Source: Sclerodactyla briareus | Taxonomy: Eukaryota > Echinodermata > Holothuroidea > Dendrochirotida > Sclerodactylidae | Direction: 5' to 3' | Assembly: GCA_026419785.1 (NCBI GenBank) | Contig: JAODTK010000411.1 | Location: forward strand, 186,001-250,000 | Length of the DNA stretch: 64,000 bases | In this document: piece by piece, positions 35,576 to 46,984 of the stretch | Layout of the letters: every line of letters starts with the position of its first letter | Numbering within the stretch: the first letter of the stretch is position 1 | Made by a program: the position numbers and the translations under genes | Notes under the pieces: generated by a model | Seen by the model: only the letters and a program-made list of their open reading frames with translations | The model's database searches: none | What the model was told of the DNA's origin: nothing

Positions 35576-37440
35576 GAAGCCCGGCCTGCTAAGGATTTAG
35601 AACATTTCAAAGTTGGTTTTGGGTCAAAGAAGTGAGTTGACTGAGCGATAAGACTTCATTCAAATGTGGGCATTTAGGGAGAGAATCGTGGGGGAGGGTG
35701 TGGGGTGGGCATGAAGAAGAAAAAACAATTAAGGGACGTTTGTATTAAGAGTCAACCTTTATGTCAGTTTGTTTTAGGAATTTTTAGGGCATTGTTATGT
35801 GTTATTGTGAAAAAATATTGATGTTCGTTTGACAGGACGATAGTCTGCATGAACTATTGGTTGTTTGTGTAGTATGGAAGTATAGAAACCACCGATCGCC
35901 AGCCATGCGAGATACTTTTTGGGGCATCGCCTCGTATCATTGTTATCGTCCATCTGTACACTTATAAGCCTAGGTACACTGCTCAAGGCCACATATATAT
36001 GACAATTGACATACCTGAGGACTGTGTTTACCTAGATCTACGATATTTTATAATAATATTTGCCACCCATTGCTAGGATGAGAATAGCGGTGAAGATGAG
36101 AATCACGCTCTACTAAATAAGGAATATATCATAAAATGGGCCGTTATTTAGTTTCAATATGGAATATTTAGCGGAGCCTATAACAATTAGGCTTTGTACT
36201 AGAAGAAACAATTGAATTCGGGATGTTTTTCTTAGCAGGCTCCACTCCCCCCCCCCCCCCCCCCAAAAAAAGAAAAATAGGGAGAGGTATTCCAAGTTAT
36301 TTTGATTTTCCATTTATTTTATAATGATTGTTTATATATATTTCTCTCTGTGAGGAATGAAACGTAGAATTGCATCATAATTCCCGAAAAAAAAAAATGT
36401 TCTCAAAAAACGTTACGTTATTGTGCGATGGAAGATAGTGTGAGTCGGATGAGAACGTTCATATGTAATCGAAAGAAAATATATGGATGGAAGCAAAAAT
36501 AAAAAACCTCTTAGATGTTAATAATAATGATAATTATTTATAGTAGTAAACTATATGATAACAAACATTCAGCTTTGATATGGTATCAAGAGTGATTTTT
36601 TCAATCAATACGCGTTAGTGTTATTATTCTTCTGAGTAGCGGTAGTAAGTGTACGGACTTTAAGTGGTATTGGTATTCTGAGTATGGTGTTGATTATTCT
36701 ATACAGGATAGTTGGCTTCAGCAAAATTGAATTAATCTATGTGCTAATTATTCTCAAAATGAAAACAATATTTTGCAATGATCAGAATATGACTATTTGG
36801 TTTTTTTTTTTTACCGAAGTCAAATAATACGATAAGTTAGAAAAAAAAAACACAATGTTACTATCTCACCGACGGGCCACAATGGATATAATATTCAGTT
36901 CACCTATATACATCAATTACTGATTGTCTTGGCAACATTTTTATGGGACAATCATGGTTTGGTGACTAGCATATATCGATTATGTACCTCATAGCCAAGG
37001 TGGTAGGAAGTAGGTCTCCTTGTATGTTCGACGTATATGTAAGGGTGTGTCCGTTAAAGCATGTTTCGTCAGGTTCGCCAGTTTGAAACAGCAGACTCGT
37101 TCAAATTTACACTGGAATTACCACGTGTTCCCTCTCTGAAATAGGTGACAAATCGTCGACCATTATACAATATCGGAGATTGTAGCCGCAACTTCCACGG
37201 GGGTATAACCAAATATGGAGGGGTCTAAACTCCTCCCTTAATCGCGACCCGATTCTTCCCCAAATCTCCGGGAATAAAAGGCAAGGGCAACACCAAAAAC
37301 AACCAAGAGGTTTCGAATATATAACACAATGATAAAAACGTAAAATGGAATAATGTATTTGATTACCAGGATTCAAGGAAATAAACTTGACTCACAAAAA
37401 TACAGCTGTGCTCGAATCTTAACAATCAAAGACAACTTAC
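35576..37440. other. AT-rich unique DNA, no gene recognised
   Basis: A C run at 36247-36262 is followed by A-rich sequence. Several poly-A or poly-T tracts (about 36390, 36800 and 36841) and an ATA-rich stretch lie at 36300-36960. No open frame has a recognised domain. Confidence 0.45.
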
Positions 37441-37536
37441 GCGGAGCGGGCCTTCTTTCGATTCCACTGTAGTTCTGGCCGTCACAGTAAGAATGCTTTC
37501 CGGGCGTAATGTCCCTGGATGACCGGCATCCCACGC
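37441..37536 (-). CDS. Candidate internal coding exon, unknown protein
   Basis: On the minus strand, a pyrimidine-rich acceptor (CTTCTGGGTGTTTTGACCAG) and a strong donor (CGC|GTAAGT) bound exactly 96 nt, or 32 codons with both introns in phase 0. The peptide starts AWDAGHPGTLRPESILTVTA and ends VESKEGPLR. The A.D.G.P...LTVTA rhythm is loosely like beta-strand extracellular domains, but no family is claimed. No flanking exons were recognised. The splice sites, symmetric phase and composition make it one of the better exon candidates in the window. Confidence 0.42.
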
Positions 37537-39580
37537 CTGGTCAAAACACCCAGAAGTCGATCAGGCGTGTTCGCGTGCAGTCTCGTGGGTACTGCAGGAG
37601 AGTGGCGTTACCAGAATCTGGGGGGCCCAAGGGTGGCCAGAGACATTTTTTTTGGGAGCAAAGAATTTGTCTGAAAGTAAGCCACCATAGGTTGGCGGGG
37701 ACGCTCCGTTGCGAAATATGGCTGCGCACAAGACCCTAGTATGACGGAAAAGACCTCCCGGGCGTTTAGGTTGAGTATGTACAAGCTTCAAATCTGGGCG
37801 TTGTGATCACAAAATTTTGTTAATCGATGGAAAATTAGAACTTTTGTCGGACCTCGGTCCTTATCGCTGCCCCAGAATGTCTCACAATTTGTGGACTCCA
37901 CACCACTCTCACACTAGTGTGCGGGCGAAGCGCGCAAATTTGTTTCCCGGTTTTCACGGCAAAGTAGGAAAAACAGGAATCTCGCCGAAAAGTCGGGACA
38001 TTTAGTAGCTGAGTCGACTGTCCCAAACATGATATGACGTCTCAGACGAGCGAGGCAGGAACTTCCGAGGGCAGTCACGGAAGAAAACTGGCGTTGAAAA
38101 TCCAAGCAGTATGATAGCCCAGGACTACGGCAGTTCCGAATTCGCCCGTGGTAGAGGAAGAGGAGGGAAGAGGAAAACGACCGGAGGCTAAAGGGTTTAA
38201 AAGATTGATTGTAGTTTCCGAGGTGTGCGGAGAGCAACGGGACAGAATCACCACTAGTACACGCGCGACGCACCGTTCTTTGTTTTTTTGCCAGACTATC
38301 TCAAACCTGTTTGTTGAATATCGAAACTACAGATTTTTTTTTTGAAAAATCACCAATTTCATTTGGGTGGGCCAGGGGCACAAGGTTTTTGAGGGAGCAC
38401 GGTCCCCTGCCCCCCCCCCCCTCCTCCCCACCACCCACACACACACGACCGCCACGACTACAGGTGAAACTTCCGCCTCGGTTGAAGCACATTCACAGGA
38501 AAACCTGATTCAGGAAGGAGGAACTTAGGAAACAATGTTTTATATGGCCTATGCTGACAGTATGGAGAGACGAAAAAATTGTGAAGACTCAACGGAACGG
38601 AAATGCCTCTACAAGTGATGAAGATAGAAACATGTAGCACTAGCTTGTAGTAAACATTGTCTTCAACAAAAACACACGACTCCTTGAAAAAAAAAGTAGA
38701 TACTTTGGAGAAAGGAATCCAAGCATGTATTCAGGCAACGCGGGCATCAATGAGGTGGGCAAGAAAACGGACATACGAATGTATAGTATGTCAAAGGGTC
38801 GCAATTGTATGATTTTTACTGACCTTTTAACTGACATTTGCGTCTTGGCTGAGGTTATTCGTCCCGATTCTGTTTAGGAATTGGCACGCTTCATGGTTTG
38901 ACTGGTGAAGTTCGACAGACCAGCGGTTTACCTCCACTGTAGGGCGTCAACTTGAGTAAATGAATAGGAAACTTTATGCGCGAAACGAACATCCCGGAGT
39001 CAGCTAGTGCTTGCCAGTGTACTCTCACTCAAATCCTTTTGGGGAGGCGGCGTACGCGTCGTAAGAGCTCCATGACTTTCATATCACTTAAGTGTGAGTT
39101 CAAAATCCCAGGAGGTGAAAGCCAGGGTTGTTGTTTTTTCGCCAGTGCTGTTTAGACAAGCATGTCTTCTCCGAATTATCAAGCTACCCCCGTGTCAAAG
39201 AAGTGGGCACCTGCGAGGTACGAAGTAGGCGCCCTGCGTTTGGTGCCAGGACTGTATAGGTCGTGATTGAACGGGCACTTCTGGGTGTGTCAAGCAGTCG
39301 CCAGCACAGGGTTTCCAAGACCAGTGAAAGCGCTAGTCTTGGAAAGTCGCTGTCTTGATACAAGCTATAAACCCGAATCTTAATCTTCACACTGACGAAA
39401 TTTCATAAACAATGCAACCATATACTTGAGAGGTAACTGCTTCTCGTAGGGCCTAGTAGCCAAATCAATCACTGCCATAGGTCACGACATTGACACACCC
39501 TGATAACTAAACCTTCAAACCAGTTTATCCGCTCATCGATTGCATGTGTTGGGTGTTCTGAAATTATTACTTGTAAATTT
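37537..39580. other. Mostly unique DNA, no gene recognised
   Basis: Contents include a C-run/CACAC patch at 38409-38446 and a 34-nt hairpin at 39312-39345. The long minus frame 37914-38273 has no recognised domain and overlaps other frames. Confidence 0.4.
39312..39345. repeat. 13 bp inverted repeat, 8 nt loop
   Basis: TTTCCAAGACCAG (39312-39324) pairs with CTAGTCTTGGAAA (39333-39345) at 12 of 13 positions around TGAAAGCG. A compact hairpin of unknown role. Confidence 0.8.
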
Positions 39581-39599
39581 AATCTCGCCAAAAATGAGT

Positions 39600-40600
39600 A
39601 CTTATAATTTTTTTTTTATATCTAAGGACAATAAATCCGCCGTTTTCTTTATATGAGAGTCGTATTTTCGAGGGATTATTTTTCCTAGTCCCACATGTAC
39701 CGGCCATCTCACTACCGGCTACGGGTCTAACACAAATATATTTTATATTTTTCAGATCTCTCTCCCATGACCAATGTTTTGTCTCGCCTGAATGTGAATC
39801 CAGGTATAGACCCTTAGCAATCACTTAGTGGTCGCGTGGTGTAGTGTGTATTCTCTTCAACCGATTTCTCCCGAACGGTACGACGGATTGCAACGAAATT
39901 TACGGACCCCCAAACAGTTCTTCTTCGTTTTGATGGGTTTTGATCAACCTTGGACACAATGTTAATTAACCCATGAGACATGCTTGAACTTGTGACGGTC
40001 AAGGCTCGAAGGGGCACTATAGCCATTATGTGTAAAATTTCAAAATGTCTTTTTTTTTTTTCTGCAAAATACATTAGTTTTTTTTAAGAGTGGATTGTCG
40101 ACTGCTAGCGTCCAGCGAACAAGAGACGGCGAATTTTGCATGACGTCCGACCACATATCGAAATGTGCGGATACATTTCTCCCGTATATTAATATCAATT
40201 TTATTTTGGACGGAAAAAAGGTGAAATATCCCATTGGTTTCAATTTATCTAAATTGAAGGGTGGGCAGGTATATTGTTACAAATTGATTTAATTGACGAA
40301 CATCTCTTTAACTGTGTCGTAACGGTAGCGTTCCGTTTCCAGCTTCTTGCATATTTTGGATGCAACCTCATATAGTGGCCTTATAATTAAAACGTAACAT
40401 CTGATGAAAAAAGCAAAAAGGTCATTTCTTCGATGGATTTGACCAAACTTGGACCCAATGTCCATTGGCGTTTGTGACTTTAAAGGTCCAGGTCAGAGGT
40501 CATTAAAAGGGCGCAATAAGCCGTTGTGTGAAATGAACGAACACTGAGAAGAAAGAATACCAATATGTTATGAGTGCAGCAATTATGCCTGCATCACAGC
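39600..40600 (+). repeat. TCTCGCCTG element copy
   Basis: GTCTCGCCTGAATG at about 39780 matches the motif near 5704 and 18419. It is followed by GTGTATTCTC...CGAACGGTACGACGGATTGCAACGAAATTT, which parallels the CGAACGGCAAGTGCACATTGCGACAACATTT after the GT tract at 18690. GGTCAAGG/AGGTCA words follow. An open frame at 40095-40292 lacks an ATG start and any recognised domain. Confidence 0.5.
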
Positions 40601-40714
40601 AATTATAATCGCGAAGTTATGATTTTCACATTCATACCGCATATCACATCTGCATCTATGGAATACTTTAGCCTAATGGCTTTCGTGCTCGCGTTTAGAT
40701 ATGATGTATTTTTA

Positions 40715-41080
40715 ATTTTTTGAGGTGGTCTGACGTCATTAGAAGACATTAATAAGGTTGGACTGTGGGACTTCAAGTGAGAACAGCTAAGTGGAAGGGG
40801 TGTAACCAGGTTGCCACTATGATTTATCATTTATTTGGAGCACCTGTGTAAAATTATGACCAATATTACATCAACATATTATCTTACTTCCTGCGTTTTC
40901 AATGGGGCCCCCACCCCACAAACTCATACCACTGTGGCAGCCATCAATATCTATTCACGCACCCAACATTACATTTTTATAACAACATTTCCCCCCCACT
41001 TTCAAAAGTAAGGGGATACATATATATTAAAGTGGGGGCCCCCCTCACTTTCCCGTACCCGTACTGAAAAAATAATAGGC
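40715..41080 (+). repeat. Dispersed repeat R3 copy with C/G-rich palindrome
   Basis: Pairs with 20730-21000. It is followed by a local inverted structure in which AAAGTGGGGGCCCCC runs into CTCACTTTC (about 41030-41052) and echoes CCCCCCACTTTCAAAAGT just upstream (about 40990). Confidence 0.55.
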
Positions 41081-41254
41081 CACATGCCCAATGTTTGTAT
41101 CGCTCTAACTGATTCAATTTTGTGGTCTAACCAAACAATCGCTTTGGAAATTGTCTCAAGTTCCCTAATTCCAGATGCGGACCCCACTGGTGAAGATCTG
41201 GACCCGACTAGGGCCGGGGTGGAAGGATTACCCATGTTACATACCGAGTTCGCG

Positions 41255-41990
41255 AATAGCCAAAGTGCATTATTTTTCAAGTGTTTCCGCGCCCCAAGGC
41301 GTGTTTCTTCCAGGCGGTGTTGTGAGCTAAATATGCGATGTATAAGCTTTAATCATTTGTCACTCGATTCATTTTCAGAGCCTTGGGGGCAGACTGCCCC
41401 CCCCCCATTTTCTGATATGAAAAATTCGGACTAGAATTCGTGTAAAATTTGGGAATGAAAAACTCAACACAAAAAACCTGAATTTTTTGCAGAATTTTTT
41501 CGATAAAATGCGCGGAAACTGCATTATTTTTTTCGCGCCTTCGCGCGCGCCGGTAGTTTACAATGACTGACTTGTAAATTGCGGGTAAAATTTTCTCTGC
41601 TCCCAAATTGGAGTGGTTCTGTACTCCCATGGCTTTTTCCCCTTCGATCCCACCAAGACCATTCGTAAAAAACCCCCTGTATCCTACACAAACAAATCCA
41701 AGAGTAGAAAAGGTATGGAAAACATACCATGTGTGATACGGGGCAAATCACTTATTATGCACAAGACACTCTTTGTCTGTCCTTTTACTCAAATCACACA
41801 TGCCATGCTATTGAGCCTGGCAAGTGCCGTTCCGTCGATCTGGAGGTATTAAAATCTAAATATTCTTTGGACAGCTTCGCGCAAACTGATGGTGGCGCTC
41901 CCTTAGATGGTAATTCGCATTCATGTGTCCCCCCCCCCCCCCACTTCTCACCGATCCGACGCCCCTGCAAACACTGTTTCAACAGGCGAA
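41255..41990 (+). repeat. Interspersed repeat family R1, copy B
   Basis: Same orientation and landmark order as 1-715. Both copies are about 700-735 bp and end in a TGTGTCCCCC tract plus CGACGCCCC. The comparison gives the approximate family consensus and boundaries. Confidence 0.75.
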
Positions 41991-41999
41991 AAGGTTGAG

Positions 42000-43625
42000 T
42001 GACAGTAGGAAACGCGGGGACTCTACGAGCTGAATGTCATATTAGCCTCCCTCTTCTATCACTTCGCCAACTATAGAAAAGGACAAAAAACCCCATGCTT
42101 CGAAAGCATGAATCGGAACACGCTCGCCTCTACTCATGGGTCGCTATGTATATGCAGACAGTATATGTATGTATCAGAAGTTGTGGACGATACATATTTG
42201 AGCACTTATTACCATATGGTTTTTATCAAACTTCACGAGCATTAACCCATCATGACAGCCTGTCTCCCCCACACAATTGGTGATAACTAACTCCTGTTGG
42301 CACATCTATAATGTGATCATAGACTGTAACTTAGCGCCAAATCGCAGTGACCTGTGGGAGGTTAAGCTCGTTCTATCCCACTTGATTTGCTCTACCTTCC
42401 CCGATTATCATGATAACACACCTGTCCCAACACAAGGTCTGAATTTGTCGGCACTCGGCACCAGTCCACCTAGGCTGGGATTCCATAGATGCGAATGCGT
42501 TCCTGCGCTGATGTGAAAATCAATATTTACAAAAAACAAACGTTTGTTTCAGAAGAGAAAACACTAAAAAGTTTATGTGAACACACCATAAAATGCAGCA
42601 GCCCATGCATATTGCTGTTGCTGGCCTTTAAGGCTGAAGATATTCCATGGAATTCATTCGCAGTGATACGTATCCGTGTACGCATTGGTACAAGTGCTTT
42701 TTTCGCTGATTCCGTGTTGTTTTGCTTCATTTATCAATTGTTTCGCCTCTGTGAAACACTATTTATCTCTTCAAAATAAATATGACATATTCAGAACTGG
42801 CCCCGGCTCCTTTCAACGTAAATTGGCGGATTTCCCACATGCGTACTGGACCCGCAATTAGTGGAATCTCAACCTAAATCTACGACACAAACCGACGGCA
42901 TGATAGAGGGCGTTTTGCTGAATAATTGCGACATGGAGAATATTCGAAACCTTCCAACAGTACATAGAATAGCGATGGAATATACTAACTGAATTACACT
43001 ATCTACACAGCGCCGCTACTTGTTGAAGTCAATTCACGGTTGCAAGTGCACATGATCACGCCAGAACTCGTCACGGTTGCCAAAGGAACGGCGTAAAACT
43101 TAACCTTTACCCAGGTTTACACACTTGAAAACGATTCGAATTTCATTCGAAGTTTATTTTTGTAAATGATGTCCCATTGCAATATTAACTCTCTCTCAGT
43201 GAACTTCTTTTTTTGGAGGGCGTGTGGTGTCACACGTGACTGAATGCCTCTTGTGCCCAATGGTCTCACATGAGCGAGCAGCTCCAGTGAACGAAGGAAT
43301 TAACTTCTACTCGTATTCAGGTATTTTTGTTAGATTGTTGGGGGTGATTGTCTTCAGATTAATTGCATATTGTAGTTCTGGTTTATACTGTTTAATGTTG
43401 GTGTAAGGCGACCGTTTCTCGTGGCGGGCGGGAAGGGAGAGCATGTGTCATAAAGAGCTACTTATCGTCGTTTCAACTTCTTGACTTTTGCGTTTGCATG
43501 TGTAGTGGCACCTCCTCGTAACACCATCCTTAATTCTGATTTGAGTTAGTGGGATACGCTACTTCTTTGGAGTGGGGGCTTGGGGGTCAAAATTGACTCA
43601 CAGATGCGCGTTTAAGTCGGGACAG
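42000..43625. other. Unique DNA, no gene recognised
   Basis: No repeat copy was recognised. A short plus-strand frame from ATG at 43260 (MVSHERAAPVNEGINFYSYS) reaches a CAG|GTATTT donor and could be a first exon, but has no supporting family or promoter evidence. Confidence 0.35.
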
Positions 43626-43629
43626 TGTA

Positions 43630-44110
43630 GTTCGTGCTGGTGCATGTACTCGATAAGCCAAGTTAGGTGGTGGTACGTTGCGCATGCTCACAAATGAAAC
43701 AGTTCGGAGGAAATAGACGGCCCCCCCCCCCCCATAGCAATATCGTTACGGCTAATTTTTATACTGTCACCACGATTTCAAAAACCCCAATCCATTCCTC
43801 CCATGTTTCTGGATGTTATGTCGATAAGTATGGAGGGAAATCCTGTAAAGTTGTGTTGGCAGGATTTGTAATTTTCAAAATGCCTCAGCTGCGGCACCGT
43901 TACGGGCAGTGCGTGCCTGTGTGCATGTACTCGAAAAGCCAGTTCGTGGTTTGGGAAGAGGGGGACATGCTCACCGCTGCCACAGTCCGGAGGAATGGAC
44001 GAGATTCCCCACACACTATTCCCGTCACCACTATTTCAAAACCCAACAAATTAATCCCATTTTCCGCTGTTAGTGGGCGATAAGTATGGGGAGGGGGGCG
44101 AATCTGTACA
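43630..44110 (+). repeat. Two-unit tandem duplication, about 280 bp period
   Basis: Each unit runs: GTGCATGTACTCGA.AAGCCA, GTGGT, CATGCTCAC, AGT.CGGAGGAA, a run ending before ACTGTCACCAC/CCGTCACCACTATTTCAAAACCC, and CGATAAGTATGG.GG. The second unit starts at about 43922. Reading frames across it (43667-44083) reflect the repeat. Confidence 0.7.
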
Positions 44111-44187
44111 GAATTTTCAGCATGGGAGTTGTCCGAAACTGGGAGAATGACATGTGGTATACCCAACCGTAAACTGGCAAACCGTAC

Positions 44188-44362
44188 CTTGGCCAGTTGC
44201 GCTGTTTACAAGCCTGGCCTCGTGGGAGTGAAAGGGCCGGAAAGCTGTGACGCAAATTGAACAGACCACAAACGAATAGACGTTGAAGGCAACTAGGTAT
44301 CTCTTCAACGCGGAATAACAAGACTTCTGTATGCCACGCTTGCCAGTCGTGATTGAGGCCAT
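44188..44362 (-). CDS. Candidate first coding exon with a membrane helix
   Basis: On the minus strand an ATG opens 58 codons plus 1 nt up to a GCCAAG|GTACGG donor. The peptide begins MASITTGKRGIQKSCYSALK, then has a hydrophobic stretch YLVAFNVYSFVVCSICVTAF (residues about 22-41), then a polar segment. A basic N-terminus before one helix fits a signal anchor or first membrane helix, for example of a tetraspanin-like protein, but that is a guess. An upstream out-of-frame ATG at 44379-44381 weakens the start. Confidence 0.27.
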
Positions 44363-44449
44363 ATGGCGTACTTGATCTCATTGAAAAAACAAAGGGCCCC
44401 GCTGCTCCGCAGTTCGAGCCACGTAATGAACATGACGAAAGAGCGGGTT

Positions 44450-45130
44450 TCGTACTAGGACTAGGTGATGAGAATATGGTTCAGAGGTGTTGCAGACGCC
44501 ATATTTTTAACCGCCTCTGGCATTTATAGTCTTCTGAAGAACGTTACTCATCTGGAAATATTTCCACACTTATGTGCCACGCCCCGCCCTCCATTCGCCC
44601 AACGCGGTGGTCAGGTTCCTTTGAGTACAGCTAATTCCTAAATATAAACCTCGTAAATTTAGTCTCAAAATTCCGCAATATTGTACCTGTAAAGTCATTC
44701 AAATGGTACTGCCGTATCAGATCAGTTAATAAATTGAAAGCGCACCTATGCAGCACTATGGTGGGACAGGAATTTTAGAGACCCCACTGACCCACGGTTT
44801 ATGACCCAAAAGGATCATTATACGTTTCCACGAATAACACTCTCGGCCTCCACTTCTGGTCTTTCAGACATTCCATCGAGAACGGAAGGTTGCGACTAGA
44901 GATTCTATTCAAGCGGTTTGTTCGCATTCCATCGTATCTTTGACAGTTGAGAATTACAAGGAAACGCTTTTGGGGCAAACCGTCAAAAATGACATAAACT
45001 GCCCTACGCTCTTAACGCAGGATGAAGGGGCCGTTTAGTACTGCATTTTGCCATTTTCACAATGCCCAGTAGCTGACGCTTAAGGGTTATCCAGCAGAGT
45101 ATAACCGGTGATCCTGCATTGCTGAACTGT
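44450..45130. other. Unique DNA, no gene recognised
   Basis: I see no repeat copy, splice-bounded open segment or RNA gene in this stretch. Confidence 0.4.
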
Positions 45131-45133
45131 GGT

Positions 45134-45200
45134 CAATAATAATAATAATAATGATAATAATAATAATAATAATACTAATAATATAATAATAATAATATAA

Positions 45201-45234
<34 letters not shown>

Positions 45235-45235
45235 C
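45134..45235 (+). repeat. TAA trinucleotide microsatellite
   Basis: An AATAAT repeat of about 100 bases has rare interruptions (ATG, ACT, ATA). Read on the minus strand it lies 3' of the reverse-transcriptase relic, where many CR1/RTE-like LINEs end in simple repeats. Confidence 0.95.
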
Positions 45236-45404
45236 AGCGGAATTGTGACGTTTTTTTCAGTTCTCCCGTTACCTGTCATCCCACCACTGATCGTTTAACG
45301 ATCAACAAAAAATTTGTAAATGGTTCAGTATCATCCTAACATGACATGAGTGATATTATCAGAGTAGCTGGTCCTCGATCGATAATTATGACATCAAAAG
45401 ATTT

Positions 45405-45650
45405 CTGTTAGTAATTAGGTATTTCGGAGCGGGACCGTGGACGAAAATGTGCTTAGAATTGGATCTCAGTCTTAGACGAAGGCACGTGGAACCCCAAAGG
45501 ATTAGTCCCTCGAACTAGTTCCCAAGTCTTCGACCAGCAATTCCACGAAATCGGCAAGTACCCGCAGCATCATCTGCAAAGTCCAAGTCAGAAACCCCGC
45601 AGTCGGTGCCATGATATACGACCCTAACCATAATATAGTCAGTTCCGAAC
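45405..45650 (-). pseudogene. Decayed non-LTR retrotransposon reverse-transcriptase fragment
   Basis: On the minus strand, GVSDLDFADDAA is read at about 45567-45600, with the catalytic LDFADD encoded by 45569-45586. After a frame change LADFVELLVEDL follows, and after a further shift PLGFHVPSSKTEIQF. This order matches the palm and thumb of LINE reverse transcriptases, in which the F/YADD motif is followed by a helix and a PLGL.V...KTK segment. Two frameshifts and a stop (after the LVEDLGTSSRD stretch) show it is dead. The family is probably a CR1/Jockey-like LINE, but the subclass is not resolved. Confidence 0.65.
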
Positions 45651-46114
45651 AGTCTCGAAGCTATAGTGTATACCTCTCCTTTTCCGCAACCGAGACACGG
45701 TCATGAAAGACCAGGTATACACCTCGCGTGCACTTCACACGCTTTCAGTACCGGAATATGGAGAGGACATCAGTTGGCACAAGCCTGAAATGGCACAATC
45801 CACGCGCTCAGGCAAATCTTTATAAAAACACACTACTCCTACCCCCCCCTCCTCCCCCCCCCCCCCCCCGTCACACACACACACAATACACACAGAGTCG
45901 AAAACGTTGCAGAAGTCGGTGAAGGCTTCACGGGAGCTCCTAACATGTCACCGGATCCCACTATCCCATCACGGGAGCCAAGGTGCGCCGGATCCACATT
46001 GGACTCCTTGGGAGATGGACCCAACTGTTCGGAACGAACCGGCATATAACGACAGATCATTTTTTCAAGATGATTCGGTCAAAGACGTAACCCTGCTCTC
46101 ATGGGCGGCGATCA

Positions 46115-46200
46115 CGGGGAGACGGGGGGACATGTCCCCCCCAATATTTTTGGGTGGGGGAACATGAAAAAATCCCCCCCCACCCAATATTTTTGCGGAC
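46115..46200. repeat. G/C-rich hairpin-like repeat end
   Basis: GGGGGGACATGTCCCCCCCAATATTTTTGGGTGGGGG is followed after AACATGAAAAAAT by CCCCCCCCACCCAATATTTTT. TTGGGTGGGGG and CCCCCACCCAA are complementary, so two opposed copies of the same terminal text form a stem. The text resembles ends of invertebrate non-autonomous elements. Confidence 0.6.
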
Positions 46201-46604
46201 TGGTGAGAAATCGTCAATCGAAGGTAAGTACGACGGCGCGATAACACAAGCCTTACAGACAAAGGCCCTGACCATACTTACATTAGGTTTTTCTCAACTT
46301 TTTGATTTGAAAGCCAAAATGCCATAAATTTCGCGCTGGAGCGCGCTGCATTTTTCTTACCCTTTTCGGGTGATACAGAAGGCCCATGCACAATAACTTT
46401 TCAGATCTCGGCAGATATGCTTCTTCTCCATTCGTGTCTCTTCGAGTGGGGTGAAATAGTTGGGGAGGCCACAAGAAGAATTCGGTTTAGGGCACGAATC
46501 GTGGTGTGGGGGGTTTTTTTCCCCCACCTAGCTGGAATCCAACTGCCATTTCCCGAACACTGCACATAACCGATGGATTGAGTTTATTCCTCTTTTAATC
46601 CTTA

Positions 46605-46790
46605 TTGTTTATACCACCCTGTTGCCCGTCTCGCTGGCGCTCAGCCATGGTAATGGAGCCGGGACAACTGGGGTAAGCAATTTTGTAAGTTTTGTCGTCT
46701 GCCTGTGGATTACCACTAACCCCCACATACTCTGCAAAAGCGGCATTGCCATATTCTTGTAGCCTGCATGGTGAAGGATTCGGGATCTGC
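46605..46790 (+). mobile_element. SINE S1, third independent copy (5' truncated)
   Basis: ACCCTGTTGCCCGTCTCGCTGGCGCTCAGCC, GGTAATGGAGCCGGGA, GGGGTAAGCAA, TTGTCGTCTGCCTGTGGATTAC and CCCCCACATACTC match the S1 body order at 29640-29770. The tRNA-like head is not recognisable. Confidence 0.55.
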
Positions 46791-46984
46791 AAATAGGGTG
46801 CAAGTATCCCGGTCTGCACCCTTGCTGGGCCATTCTTGAATATACACCATAAAAAAAAACATCAGTATGGAGTGACTGCCTCGATTTGGTTTTTTGATCA
46901 AGGACCGGGCCGAAAAATGCTCACTTCTTCCACGATGGCAAATTTTCAAGATGCGGTCATTTTCCAACTGAATTAGAAGGGCAA

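Noticed and set aside
35366..35610. Poly-Gly and poly-Pro open frames
   Set aside because: Produced by the G homopolymer at 35467-35501.
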